Shown: positions 37,542-50,475 of the stretch, piece by piece | How the letters are laid out: every line of letters begins with the position of its first letter | Numbering within the stretch: the first letter of the stretch is position 1 | DNA from: Theobroma cacao | Lineage: Eukaryota; Streptophyta; Magnoliopsida; Malvales; Malvaceae | Reading direction: 5' to 3' | Length of the DNA stretch: 64,000 bases | Assembly (NCBI RefSeq): GCF_000208745.1 | Contig: NC_030853.1 | Location: 603,948-667,947, forward strand | The notes under the pieces: model-generated | Told to the model about the DNA's origin: nothing | Seen by the model: the letters and a program-made list of their open reading frames with translations, nothing else | Database searches by the model: none | Made by a program: the position numbers and the translations under genes

Positions 37542-38230
37542 GTTTGTGTTAAATCTGTGGATAATTTTAGCTTATTTTTATGAATTTCTAATTGGTTAGT
37601 TCTTTTTGATTGGGAAGATGCTTGGGATTAGTGAATTTTGATTTTGTTTTTATTTTTATTTTTGGTTTTGGTTTAGTAGTTTTGTAGAGGAAATGTGGAA
37701 ACTTTGGAGTGATTTTATGAATGCTATGATATTTAGTACTTAATTAATTAGAAGTTGGAATGATAGTTACAGTTTAGTTCTATTTTTAAGTTTGTTTTGT
37801 AATTTAAGCTAGAATTATATAAAAAGGTGCTTTGTTTTATTGGATTTTGGAAAATGAAAATTGATATTTGAAATCAGTGTATAAAAGCTGGACAATTAAA
37901 AGAGTTGGTCTCTTTTATTCAACTTTTCTGTTTCTTTTTCTTCTAAATTTTTTTTTTGATGGAATTGTTTCTGAAAATTAATTGTGAAGATGGGTATTAA
38001 TTTTTTTTTGTTTTTGATTTGACTATTTTGTTGTAAAGTTTCTATGAGTTATAAATGCATCTAATAGTTTTGATTTCTATTGGAAGGTTAAATTTTGTTA
38101 TTCTTTTGGGTTGGTAATTGCTATAATTGTTTCGAAAAAAAAGGTATTTTTACAAGTAAGCTTTGACACTGTATTTTTCGGGGGTTTGTACAGGTTAAAC
38201 TACCCCTACTACCACCTTTTTGTGTTACAG
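37542..38230 (+). other. Predicted leader intron of the Ste20-type kinase gene
   Basis: The donor GTTTGTGTT at 37542 follows a telo-box-like AAACCCTAG. The acceptor TGTGTTACAG ends at 38230. The 689 bases between are T-rich with very few G or C bases, as in plant introns, and long leader introns are common in this kinase family. This is an inference from composition and splice signals only. Confidence 0.5.
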
Positions 38231-38592
38231 GCCTCGTGTTATCTTCCATACATTTTGGTTCTTCAATAGTTTGCGCAGACGTTTAGCTGGATTTGGAGTG
38301 CATTTGTTAGTTTGGTGCCATACGATGTTTGCTAGCCTTTAGGCTTCTGCTTGCTATTTGGGTTGAATCATTCTTCTTATAGTGCCTTGCTGAGTGCCCT
38401 GTTGGACGGTTTACTGCTTGTTCCAATTGTTCAATCACAGAAATACTTGGTGTATTGTTTAGGGTCTTTTCTGTTATTAACTTGGATTTTGGGGTTTAAA
38501 CTGTTTCTGTATGCAAGGAAAAGGACTGAGTAAGGCTATTAACTTGATGAAGTGAGTGGACTTCTACACTGCTGAGCGTTAACAAAGGGAAG

Positions 38593-38709
38593 ATGCTACC
38601 TAATTGGAAGATGCCCCACATTAGATTGACAGTCCAATCTTTAGGTCAAATTTTGTTTTTGTTAATTGGAATATCTAGGTGTAAAGAGGGATGTAATGGT
38701 ATGCTGTAA
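38593..38709 (+). CDS. Candidate upstream open reading frame in the kinase leader
   Basis: ATG at 38593 opens a 38-codon frame, beginning MLPNWKMPHIRL and ending at TAA 38707-38709, only nine bases before the kinase start codon. If the leader exon 38231-38718 is retained in the mRNA, this frame would be read first and could reduce kinase translation. Other very short upstream ATG frames occur at about 38323 and 38511. The alternative is that a second leader intron (possible acceptor near 38681) removes it. Confidence 0.3.
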   Translation: MLPNWKMPHIRLTVQSLGQILFLLIGISRCKEGCNGML

Positions 38710-38718
38710 GAAGAAAAC

Positions 38719-41700
38719 ATGGAGCATCCTTCGGAGAAACGATATCCAGTCAATGCAATAGATTATAAATTATACGAAGAAGTTGGAGAGGGTGTCAGCG
38801 CTACTGTGTGTAGGGCTTTATGCATTCCACTTAATGAGATTGTTGCTATCAAGGTTCTTGATCTGGAAAAGTGCAATAATGATCTGGTAAGTATGGTATT
38901 TCATGATTTGTTGCCTGGATATCATGTTCAGTTATACACTTTTCTTATGAGTCCCCTCAACTCCATACAAGAGTTGACATAAAGCATATTATTTCTTTCA
39001 TATTGAATGGTTTCTGTTTGCAAATGATACAGGATGGCATCCGCAGAGAGGTACAGACCATGAGCTTGATCGATCACCCAAATGTATTACGGGCGCATTG
39101 TTCATTCACTGCTGGTCATAACCTTTGGGTTGTGATGCCATACATGGCTGGGGGATCCTGCTTGCATATAATGAAATCTGTTTATTCAGAAGGTTTTGAA
39201 GAGCCTGTTATTGCTACTTTATTGCGTGAAGTTCTAAAAGCTCTTGTTTATCTTCATGCCCATGGGCACATTCATAGAGATGTGAAGGTATCTGATTGCC
39301 CCTTCTTGTTTTATTTTCATGCCATGTGTTTTCTTGTTTATCCCACAAGGAGTTATTTCAGAGGCCAAGCCAATTAGTTGTTGACTGTCTTCTATAAAAA
39401 TTCAGCTTAAGAAAGCTATATTTGGTGACAAATAGAGTAATATGAACAACTTATGGTTCTTCTTGTAATGTCATTGATTGACAATGCATGATAAATGCAG
39501 GGAAAAATTTGCTTCTGCTTTCTAGATATGAAACCTTATGCTAATACTGAATGATAATGATCTATTAGTCTATTGGTTTGAGATGACTTAATCTCGTTAT
39601 TTCTTTGACAACTACAATCCCGATTGTGCTACATATGTCAACATCATATCGCCCTGTTATTTTGTTGTTGTTCTTTTCCTTCCTACTCATTTTGGGGGAT
39701 TATTATCTCTGCTATACTTATCTACATTCATATCTTCTGTTTGCAGGCTGGGAATATTTTAATTGATTCTAATGGTTCTGTCAAGTTGGCAGACTTTGGA
39801 GTATCAGCATGCATGTTTGATACTGGAGACAGACAGCGTTCCAGAAATACTTTTGTTGGAACTCCTTGCTGGTATTTGTTTTGCATTGGCCTTTCAACAG
39901 TGTGGGATTTTACTTGCATTAGTGTTTTTATCATGGCATTTCAATTTTGAGAGTTGATGATGACCACAATGTGTCTCCTTCCCCGTTGCTCTTTATTTCA
40001 GGATGGCTCCCGAAGTTATGCAGCAATTGCATGGTTATGACTTTAAGTAAGTTGATTGCTGATCTATACGTTTTCTTTTCATTTTCCTTTCATTATTTTG
40101 TTTTGTTGTGCCTTTTAAATCATTCTGTTTGCTTTTCTTCTTTCTGTGAACAGAGCAGACATATGGTCTTTTGGAATAACGGCCCTTGAACTTGCTCATG
40201 GCCATGCCCCATTTTCTAAGTATCCACCAATGAAAGTAAATCTCTTCAGATAGTTATACCAGTTGCATATTGTATATTTTTTGTTGTTGCCTTCTGCTTT
40301 AGTTCTTAATTTGGTTATTTACTCCCATTTTTGCTGCAGGTTCTGTTGATGACCTTGCAAAATGCTCCTCCTGGTCTGGACTATGAAAGAGACAAGAGGT
40401 TTTCAAAGGTTTGTGCTATTCAATTGCATCTCAGTGGCTGATATCACTTGTTAGTATCATTCTGATAGTGTTATACTTCTCTAGTCTTTCAAGGAGTTGG
40501 TAGCTACTTGCCTGGTGAAGGACCCAAAGAAACGTCCAACTTCAGAGAAGCTTTTGAAGCACCATTTCTTTAAACATGCACGCCCCCATGATTATCTGGC
40601 TCGTAGCATTCTTGATGGCCTTGCTCCATTAGGTGAACGTTTTAGGGTGCTAAAGGTCTCTTGCTTACCCTCTTTATTTAATTTCTGACCTCTGTTTACG
40701 ATGGGGAATTAATTTGCAACTTTGATCTCTTCTTTTATGTCTCAGGCAAAAGAGGCTGATCTTCTTGTACAGAATAAAGCTCTCTATGAGGACAAGGAGC
40801 AATTATCGCAGGTTAATAATGGAGCTTGTTTACTTTTTTTGTGAAAAAGTAACTGATAGTGTCAGGTTCTTCCATTCATGCCTTACTAGTGTTTTAGGTT
40901 TTGTACTGTGAGTAATCCCAATTGCTCTCAGTTCCACGTTCATGTCAGGTCTTAAAGATTAAGAGAAACTATATGCAGCTAGTTTTACTTTGATTAACAA
41001 ATGCCCATGGTATAGTAAATATATATGATTGCATAGTATCACTTTTAATATGAATTCCTTTTACCTTGCAGCAAGAGTATATAAGAGGCATCAGTGCCTG
41101 GAATTTCAACCTAGAGGACTTGAAAAGTCAGGCTGCACTTGTAAGTATTTTTAATTACCCATGTTATTTTTTTTTTTATTATTAATTATCTAGAGAGTCC
41201 AAAAATTGCTATATTATCTTTATCTCATACAAGTGCTGACTGTTTTACCTGCAGATTCAAGATTATGATGATGTGTCAAGTGCAGAAGATCGAGATGGGA
41301 GCAGGAAGCAAAGGGACAGGCATGATGATGTTGGATTACCAGCAGAGAGGATGTCTCCAGAAATGGCTAGTAATTCCATTGCTGCAACTAGCCAGGAGGT
41401 ACCAGTCATAATTCTAAATTATTTCGATACAGTTAAATTGTCAGTTCTTCAATTCTTGGTTGAATTCATTTGATTAAACTTATCCATTAAGATTTAAATC
41501 CACCTTTTACTTGTTTCAGGACGGGCTTAGTGATCTTCATGATTTGGAGAGTTCACTTGTTTCATTTCCTATTAAACCTCTTCAAGCTCTCAAGTATGAC
41601 ATTTTTATGCTTGCATGGTGTTACTATTGCAAATAATTCATTCATAGAACATAATTTGGAGGATATCAATTTTGGCATTTGTCACATTCAAAGAGATTTC

Positions 41701-44700
41701 GAATCGTAATTTTTTTGAATAGAAAGCGGTATTTTGTCACAGTTTTAGTCATTCAATTATTAAGTTATCTGCTTTTCTGTAGTATTTTCTTTTGAATATT
41801 TTTTGTCAAGAACATATATGGTACCTCTTAGGCTAATTACTATTTTCTTTTGGAAAAAGAAAGGTTGCCATTTATTTTAATTCCGTCACTTATGCGACTA
41901 TTTAATTGGTGCAGAGGCTGTTTTGACATTGGTGAAGATGATGAGGGTGCAAATAGTCCAAATTGGAAAGGTGCTACCCGATCAGAAAGTGAACAGATCA
42001 TTACAAAGTCATCAAGAGCTGCAGACCAAGATGCTGGAAGAAATGAGGGTGAGAATTCCGGGCAAAGTAGCTCTTTACCACGTCAGGTCATTCCAGAGCA
42101 TAAAAATTTCTTGAGCGGTTCACTAATACCTGATAATGCCTTTTCTCCTAAAAAGGTTACAGGAGATGGGGACAGGTAAGCTTTGTTCCAAGTCAAGTTT
42201 ACCCTGAGCTTGTAATTGTTATCACCAAACATGATAGAAAGCTTGAAGTGTGCATTGAATTATCACATAGGAAGATCTTTTGCCCATTAACAAGCTCCAG
42301 ATATGATGAGGTTTTGAATTCGTTGGTTGTCCTAGATGTATGATCTGGTACATGGGGACTTTCTTTTGGCTGGGGAGTTAAAAAGAACATTGTTGGTTTT
42401 ATCATTGCCATTTACTTAGACTGGAAATGTTTTTGATGACATAATCTATACTAACTTGGGTATATAAAAAATGTTTTGAAGGGACTTCCCACAGCCTAAA
42501 TTTCCATCTGATCGCAACTACAGTGGTCCATTGTCGTACCGCCATAGGAGAGAAACAAATAACATTTCATCGGGTATTTTCTTGTTTTGTTTTCTTCCAT
42601 TTCTACCCAGAAGCTATACTACTTATTTGTACTCTAATGAACTAAGTTTTGTTTCTTGGCCTCTTGTTATGTATCAGAGGATGCATCAGAAGGAGCAGTT
42701 GTTCAGCGGGGACGTTTTAAGGTGACATCAGCAGATCTGAGTCCCAAGGTACATCTGCAATTTTAGGCTAACTTCCACTCAACCCGAATCAGCCTTAGTA
42801 TGTAATGTTAACCTCATGTTATCTAAAGAAACATTAAATTTTATTGATGGTCACTAAACTTATAGCTTTTTTCCACTTTGCTCACCGAACTTCAATTTGC
42901 CCCAATTTGTTTGCTGAACTTTTTAAATTGTATCCAATATGGTCACCTTAACAGATTCGGTTCAAAGAAATGACGAAATAACAGCATAATAATCATTTAA
43001 GCAGTCATGTCATTTAAAAAATCTACAATTTTTTTCCCTAGTAATCTTCCTATTTTCTTTTATTTTTTCATTTCTTTATTATTTCCATAGATTTCACATT
43101 TTAACAGAATCGAGAAACAGAAATGATGAGAAGTAAGAAACAGGTCACAAAAGTCGACATGGATTTTTTTAAATGATGCGATTGTTTAAGTAGCTATTTT
43201 GTCATTATTTGGATGAAATCAATTATAACGACCGCATTTGATATGCAACTTTGTATTAATAAACAGTGTTTTATTTGAAATCAGCAGCACAGTTATGAAT
43301 TGATGCATATTGAGTGTCAATGTCTTACTTTGTCTGTTATAATATACTGCAGTGAAAATTATTAGCATTGATAAATATCTACATAGTTTGTCATCATGGA
43401 AGATGCTGCATCAACAAAATGGCATACATCTAATGCCATCAACTGTTATAATTTTATGTCATATTGAATAAATTATATTTCTGCTGAAAGACTATATGGT
43501 AAATGATTTCACCACAGACTTTGGTTTCTTTAAATATGATTGACTTGTATTGCTGTATTTGTTTCATGTGCTTGTCCTTATGGATGCATGTTTAATCTTA
43601 TTTCAAACTGTATTTTTCATGTAATACTTCATTGCTTTTGGTTAAGTTTATCCACTAATATCTGGATTGCCATCCGTGAACATTTTGTGGCTTATACTTC
43701 CTCATCGTAGCCCACACAGTTGCTTTTACAAACTGTCTTCTATGTTTGAATTCATGTGTTTTTGGGATGAAGAATAATGAGGATGGAACTTAGTGATTTA
43801 TCTTTTAGGCAATGGCTTGGTGACCATTGCCATTATTTTCTCTCATTCAGGGACCTACAAACTGCAACTTTAACCCGGCTATCGGAGGTTCAACCTGTCC
43901 ATCATCTCTAAACCTTACAGCTAGTGCGGTTCTCCCATCTCTACAATGCATTTTGCAACAGAACACCGTGCAAAGGGTATGTTTCTTTTTGTATGTTCTC
44001 TCTGATGTCATAGAGACTGCCTATCTGAAAACATGTTCTGTTTGTTGATGATTGCTGACAGGAAGAAATCATTAGATTGATCAAGTATTTGGAGCAAACT
44101 TATGGTAATGCCTCTATATTTTGATTGTCTGCATTTTTGCTGCTTAAACTTGGAAGATAGTATGATGTTAAATTTGACTTCTCTTGCTTATATAGGTAAG
44201 CCTGGGGACTTGACAGAGGTAGGCACCAATGACCTTTTGCAGGTAACTAATCAACCTTTATATCTTAATAATCATATGACAACGTGATGTTCCATGGTGT
44301 CAATTACCCTATTATTTATGCATTTTTATGACCATGGGATTTGGTTTATATAAATGCTGGATATCTCATGCTGAGACTTCTTTTATCAAATAGGCATACG
44401 TTGTTAAAGAGTTTATTTTTCTAAAGGAATGATTAAGTTGTCTTAATTGTATGTGCAGATACCACATTCTTCTTTGAGGGAGAGAGAGCTGCAATCTCAG
44501 GTGATTCAGCTGCAACAAAGGTATGACGTGAAGCTCCAACAGTTCTGATTTTCTTTCTTTATGCACAGTTTACTGAAATTTGAATTCTGTTGTCAGTATT
44601 GGGAACCTTGTTGAGGAATTGCAGAGACAGAAAATGAGAAATATGCAGGTTTGTGAATTAATCTTGAATACTCACACAGACACAGCACACACATCAGAGG

Positions 44701-44847
44701 ATTCTTCATGCATACCAAATCACCTCCTCTTGTTTTAATCGCCATTAGATTTTAATTCAACTGACTGGAAACTGAGTTCATTATACTTGTCTCATCACGT
44801 TGCAGTTAGAGAAGCAACTAAGTGCTTTGGCCAACAACAAAGAGTGA
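38719..44847 (+). CDS. Ste20-like serine/threonine kinase of the plant Fray/OSR1 (BLUS1-related) group
   Basis: Twenty coding exons, 687 residues: 38719-38886, 39033-39287, 39747-39871, 40002-40046, 40154-40235, 40340-40408, 40485-40655, 40746-40811, 41072-41140, 41255-41398, 41520-41593, 41915-42175, 42482-42573, 42678-42748, 43851-43976, 44062-44104, 44196-44242, 44459-44520, 44597-44648 and 44806-44847. The kinase domain covers about 16-275: glycine loop GEGVSA (23-28, the third Gly replaced by Ala, as in relatives), catalytic Lys45, HRDVK with Asp139, DFG at 157-159, then the GTPCWMAPE activation segment typical of germinal-centre kinases. The tail is Ser-rich and acidic and ends in a predicted coiled coil rich in Leu, Gln and Glu. 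The substrate is unknown; BLUS1, a relative, acts in stomatal blue-light signalling. Confidence 0.93.
42840..43260. repeat. Foldback (inverted-repeat) element in kinase intron 14
   Basis: Intron 14 (42749-43850) is the longest between coding exons of this gene. Within it, the stretch from about 42935 to 43025 (ending ATTTAAAAAATCTAC) is matched in reverse complement by about 43160-43250, with shared blocks for AATGACRAAATA and CATTTAAAAAA. The outer left part carries GGTCACTAAACTTATAGC and CACCGAACTTCAATTTG, wording seen in many dispersed dicot miniature elements. It is non-coding, and its borders are approximate. Confidence 0.55.
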
Positions 44848-45673
44848 AGGTGAAACAATAGTGTGGTGGTGATGTTGATATAGAAACTGCCTGATTATTT
44901 CTTCTTCAGTGCTAGGGTTCATAAGGTTCTTAAAAAGGTGTTGAGGTATAGGAGTGCGTTTTATTGTATTTCTAGTGTACCATATCTATGGCTGTGTGTT
45001 AAGCCGGACACCCAAATTTTGAGATGCCATTCCCTTTCAGTCTCATGTAACTTCTTGTAATTTATTGACAGGATATTGTAATATAATTACAATCTCTCTC
45101 TCTGTCAGTTGGGTACTCATTTGCTCTTCGAACTAGAATTAAAATAAGTGGTAAATATATTTTTGAATCACAGATTGGTTTGAATGGCAATAAGGAAGCT
45201 TTTTATGAGAGCATGAAAAACTTGTTTGGTTTATATTAGAAAGGAGGTTCTTTGTCAATGTTCAGCACTTCCGGTTCCAGTGTTCATTTCTGATTAACTG
45301 CAACAATTGTGGGCATACCAAAGCTTATTTGGTTTGTTCACACCTTCCTAAGAAACAGTGATGGCTAAATGATTGAGAGATAAGGAGATTGATAATCTTT
45401 AAACACAACACGGTGTATTTGGATGTCATCTGGAAGCTCGTCTTTACCCTTTGTGAGTAAATATGTACAACTAAGAAGCAACTAGCAGAAAATTTGGATT
45501 CTGACCATTGAATAACAAAATTACGTGCGGTCCAAATCCTCTTTCTTACTGCAGGCTTTGAATTGAAAGATAGAATACATGTGATAAGAAGCCAACTTGC
45601 ACTACATGATAGGACATGATACTACAAAATCCAACACCTAGACAACAAAAGCTGAAAATTTAGCGTCAATGTA
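44848..45673. other. Convergent intergenic region between kinase and PAC3 genes
   Basis: Both neighbouring genes end here, so it should hold two 3' untranslated regions. A CT-rich stretch at about 45092-45106 is present. No gene is recognised. Confidence 0.5.
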
Positions 45674-47626
45674 TTACCAGAGACGGTTCTCCATCACTGC
45701 AGAAACAATGCCTTTCAGTGTCTCCTGCATAAAACCGGATATCATATGAGTTTAACTACTTTGTAGCAGATTCAGAAAAAGAAAGGGGCAAAAGATAATC
45801 ACAATTCGCAAACATGAGTTAGAGGACAGTACCGCACTATGGTCTTTGAGCCCAAGCGATAGCACTAAAGGCAAAGAGGAGGCCGAGGAACTGCAAACAC
45901 AAAAGGACATCTCAAGATATTACAAAATGATTATCTTATAATACAAAGCCCAATCAATTTGCAAGTTTACCGTATTTAATTGAGAAAAATGATGAGATAA
46001 TTCTCATTTCTAGTTATTACTGTTTAACAACTCTCATATGATCCTTTGATGAGTATTTGCAACAATTATAGATCCAATAAGGAGAACGGGCAATGCTAGG
46101 GCACTCAGACCTTGTATGAAATAGTAATAACATGTATATTGAGTTGGAAAAATACCTTATTTGTTCAATTAGCTGACGGGCAATTGCCAGTAGCATTGGC
46201 TGCACATGTTGCATTCATTCAAAATTCGGGACAGATATGAAAGGTCAAATTAACATACAACAGGAAAGTCCGGCTTACCTCATCTCGTTTGCCAAATATT
46301 ACAGACACATGGAAAGTCGGCTGGATTGAAACCCCTTCCTCCTTTCTGGCAATAAAAATAAACACACCTCAGACACTCTTCTCAGTAGAATTATCACGAT
46401 GATACTCCATATAACTTCAACAAAAATTTGGTAATAAAGAAATCATACTCAAATTTTACTTAACAACAGTGCCTGTGACTTTTGACACGGAGGAAACACT
46501 AAAACCTTTCTCTTCAGTTTTGAAAGAAAAGAATAAAGAATAATTGCATTAAAGGAAAATAAAAGACAAACCTGGCATGCAGTATTGTTCCCATAGTTCC
46601 TATCTGAGTTGCCATGACCTGAGAACTCTTTCACACATTAAATTTATCACAAAAAGACACGGAAATATCACCCCCTCCCTCAACCTCACACAGACACACA
46701 CAGCACCAAAAGTCAAAATTTGAGCAAAAAGTGGAAGTCTTGTACTCACGAGAAAATGATCGTCATAACGGCAAACGACTAGGTCTGTGCTATTCCCCTG
46801 ACAAGCAAAAGGCATGCAATTGAGAAACTCTAATCACATACCATTTTGAAAGCAATCCTTAGGATAAGAAAAGCATAAAAAAAATATCAATTATCACTGG
46901 AAACTGTAAATTAGATGAAGACAAGGTCAAATATATCACACTGCCTGCCAGGAGATATATACAGGTAGCTGAAACAGAGGCATACCAGAAAAGAAGACAG
47001 ACTAGCTTCCATAGGCAACAAGGATGTTTTCACAGCCATCCATAAAATTCAGAAACCAACCAAACATAATTTACTTTGAATCATGCATACCATTTAAAAA
47101 TAACACACTTAACAGCCTAGGTTTATCAACCACTTGAGAAAACAATCTTCTAATTTCCCATACTAAACTTGAACTTCTCGATTCATTTGAACCATTACAT
47201 TAGAGGTCACTGAAATGTTAAATTCTATCCCTCATGCTATAAACAATCTTCATTTAAGCAACAACAGGAACATAATCCCAGAAATTAAAGTCCCATTGAC
47301 CCTTTAATTCATTTTGCTTAAGCTTATAAAATAGTGCAAATCATGCTACACTGGGGCAAGCCATTGATCATCAAATTCACAATAAAACACTAACCCAGAA
47401 TGAAAATCCCAGATTTAATTGTTTTTCTACAACAAAGTTAACACAAAAATTAGACAATTTACAAAAAAAAAACAAAGCCAATTTGATTCTGAGCAAGAAG
47501 AAAACTCAGAGATAGAAAGAAACCCAAGTAATAAGAAACAAAGCAAAAGAATTTGTTTTTTTTTACCTTGATTTCCAATGAGAAATTCTTGTAAGGAACA
47601 GGAAAACGTGGTTCTAAACCACCCAT
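45674..47626 (-). CDS. Proteasome assembly chaperone 3 (PAC3/PSMG3 family)
   Basis: Seven short exons, 47626-47567, 46797-46750, 46618-46572, 46345-46279, 46199-46156, 45890-45833 and 45724-45674, encode 124 residues, the usual length for this family. The protein starts MGGLEPRFPVPYKNF and contains the conserved TQIGTMGTILHAR strand, a middle VSIQPTFHVSVIFGKRDE segment, and the ending ETLKGIVSAVMENRLW. PAC3 works with PAC4 in the cytosol to help order the alpha subunits during 20S proteasome assembly. The first intron (46798-47566) is long compared with the tiny exons. Each exon was placed by splice signals and phase; homology is recalled, not searched. Confidence 0.88.
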
Positions 47627-48769
47627 TTCTTTCTTTTTCTAAAAAAACTCCTAATTTTTTGAAAAGAAACCTTCTGTCAGCCTTGCTGTAGTTTTTCTTC
47701 TCCGTTTCTTGGCTCCTTGCGTTTTTCGTACTTTTCAAAGTAAAACATCGATAAATGGGTTGGTTTTCTGACCCAAGATTTCAGTCTAATGCTGGGCCTC
47801 CCAGCCCAAATGAATGGTAGTATGGTTTTTTTTCTCTTTTTTTTAATCAAATAAATAGAGAAGAATTTTTTTTTTTTGTAATAAAGAGAAGAAGTGTAAT
47901 AGTGGACATATATATATATATATATACACATATGCGTGCACACGTGTGTAAATATGAGCAATGGATTAAATCAATCAGAAAATTTCATTAACCGATTTAG
48001 TCAAAGGAAAGATAATCTCTTGAAAAATAAGCATATAATCATTAATTATTTATGTATTAGTTATAATCCATGCATATATGAAGTTTGATGAAACATCACA
48101 ATCTCATCCACTCAAAATTTTGACATCCTCATCAATGCCACATATCACAATCACAATTAAGGCATTGGATTAAGATCTCATTAAAGCAATCTAGGAAGCC
48201 CACATGAGTTGGCACATGTTTTCTTACCAATTATAACCGATAATGGAGTTAGAATTTTATGTTTGAGGGGGTGAAAACAAGAAATTCAATATTTATCAGG
48301 ATAAAATTATAATTTTTTTAAAAAATAAAAAACAAAACTATAAAATTTATAAAAAAATAAAGAAAAATTATTAAATTTTAAAAGTTTAAGAGTTACTAGC
48401 CCTCCTCCCTCCGCCTCTGATTATAACGACTTGAATCGAAACACTACTGACCTAACAGCTTTTTCGGACCTAAATCGCATAATCTTGGTCACTTAAATTC
48501 TTAAAAAATAACAGATCTCTTACGTGATATTTAAAGTTATTATCCCTATCACATGTTATCATTTGACAAGAATAGCTAAGGTGAAGTGGAAAATTCGTTA
48601 TCTTTTAACTTAAGTGATTAAAATGATAATGGAGACGTTATTTTATAAAAATAAAAAATTAAAATAAAAATTAAAAAAATTAAATGATAAAAAATAATTT
48701 ACTCAAAAAAGTAAATTTGAATAATTTAAATTATGTATCTATTCTACTTTTATTAGAAAGTCGAAAAGG
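47627..48769. other. Upstream region of PAC3 and intergenic DNA
   Basis: This should hold the PAC3 promoter on the minus strand close to 47627. A (TA)n tract at about 47909-47926 is followed by GCGTGCACACGTGTG. No gene is recognised, and the sequence becomes AT-rich after 48280. Confidence 0.45.
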
Positions 48770-49285
48770 GTAAAACACCTCCACTCCTTAAGTTTTGATT
48801 GAAATTTCAAGCGAATTTGTTAATTTTCGAAATTGATACTCTGTTTCAAAAAAATATCTTTTGCTGGACATATAAATTCAGTCGTTAATCAACTATTAGT
48901 ATTTTCATTAGTTTGATGATGTAGCAATATTAAAAAGATAATTTTATTCTTTATTAATTTTAAAAATTATTATTATATAATTTTATTAATTTTTTATTAA
49001 TTTTTTAAAAAAACTTCGATGGAGCTCTCTAAAGGAGCACTCCATTGAGAGCTTTGGTGCTCTCAAAGAGCACCAATTTGATATTCTCCAAGGGGACGCA
49101 AAGTGGAGATAAGTGGTTAGTCGATGATGCAAGAGACGTTATTGGTCGTTTTTAAAAAAAGTAAAAATAAAAAAATATTTTAGATGTTTTATATTTAATA
49201 TTAATATCGTTTAGATGTATAGAACAAAATGTTCATTTTAAAAAATTTGATTAAAACTTAAAAAATAAAAATATTTTATCCAAAT
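48770..49285. repeat. Miniature inverted-repeat-like element, copy 2
   Basis: The interior from about 48868 to 49000 aligns with 31945-32080 in the same orientation. The right end, reading GGATAAAATATTTTTATTTT on the minus strand from 49281, is the inverted counterpart of the left end of copy 1, confirming inverted termini for the family. The core has a strong hairpin at 49054-49076 with 10-base arms TTGGTGCTCT and AGAGCACCAA around a CAA loop. It is non-coding. Confidence 0.6.
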
Positions 49286-50475
49286 AAAAAAACGTGTGAA
49301 GTTAATTTCGCTCCCATCAATTTTCAAATATTAACCGTCACGTTACACGTGAGTCGTGACTCGTGAAACTCATTGAAACGTTCCACTCTGCCCCTTCTTC
49401 CTTTTTCCTACATATGCACAAGAAACAAATTGCACGTGTCATAATTGCTGTGGTTTTACCATCTTTTTTATTTTACAGTACAACTTACTTAAGTAAATGT
49501 AAACATTTACTTCATGAGAATAGGCTTCCTGTTTCCTCTCACTAGACTATGGGGGTGCGTTGCACACGGGTCTCTCCATAGCTTTCTTTCTCTTTAATAT
49601 ATTTTCTCTTTTTTTCTGCGTCCTCCACGTAAGGAAATTCCTTTGAGACTTTCTTTTACTTGGGTAATAGATTCTTCCGCTCCATATACGTCAGTCCTTC
49701 CCCCTCCATAATTGAAGAAAAGAGCAAGTGTGCAGCCCCAATGGGCTTGATAGTCTCATAGTGACAGTCAGGTAAGGCTAACAGACTTCAACAACCAATT
49801 GAGCCATCTCGTGCGTACTAGCCATTCAACACGTGAGAATCGGTACCATTTCCTCTACATACCAACCCAACCCAACCCAAGCCGTTTGTTTAAGCCGAGC
49901 CATGCATTTTCCATTACAACTTTTTGAACAATATTATATATTATAATATATATAAATGACTTGGACCCAATTCGATTAATCCAATTATTTTTAAAATCAT
50001 AATCGATCAAATTAATCGATTTAATTATATTTATTTATAAATTAATTAAATAATTAAATTAACCCAATTATTTTAATTGAATATTTTTCGATTAATTTGA
50101 TTTTAACCAAAAATTATTCTGAACAAAGATTATGGATTTAAAATTAAAATTTTTTATTTTAAAATTGTTTCGATATTTTTGGAAAATAATAATATTTTTC
50201 ACTGTGAAATTTGAGTAATAACCATTCCATGCCAATCTGAACAAAGCAATGCCAAGCGAATTAGCAAAGCCATGACGCTGGCTGACGCTTCCACACGTCG
50301 CAAATAAGCTTTAAATAGAAGGGGGTGCCAACCGCATGATTGTTTCTAGAGCAAAGAGCCCTTCCGTTTTTGCCTACTTTGCAGCAAAAAAATCTTAACC
50401 CACTTCAGGTGGTAATAGCAAATAATCAGAACCCAGAGTTTCAACTTAATTACTGACCACAGCTAGATAGTACAC
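49286..50475 (+). promoter_or_regulatory. Upstream region of the reductase-like gene
   Basis: A TATA-type box, TTTAAATAG, lies at 50310-50318, which predicts a start of transcription near 50345 and a leader of about 130 bases before the ATG at 50476. An AT-rich stretch (49920-50210) separates this from more even sequence at 49550-49900. No gene is recognised in the 1.2 kb. Confidence 0.5.

Noticed and set aside
38351..38533. 60-codon hydrophobic frame in the kinase leader
   Set aside because: It has no ATG at its start (it opens with TTG) and no family match; the true upstream ATG frames are elsewhere.
47427..47738. 103-codon minus-strand frame across PAC3 exon 1
   Set aside because: Different frame from the PAC3 exon and extends into the T-rich intron; no family signature.
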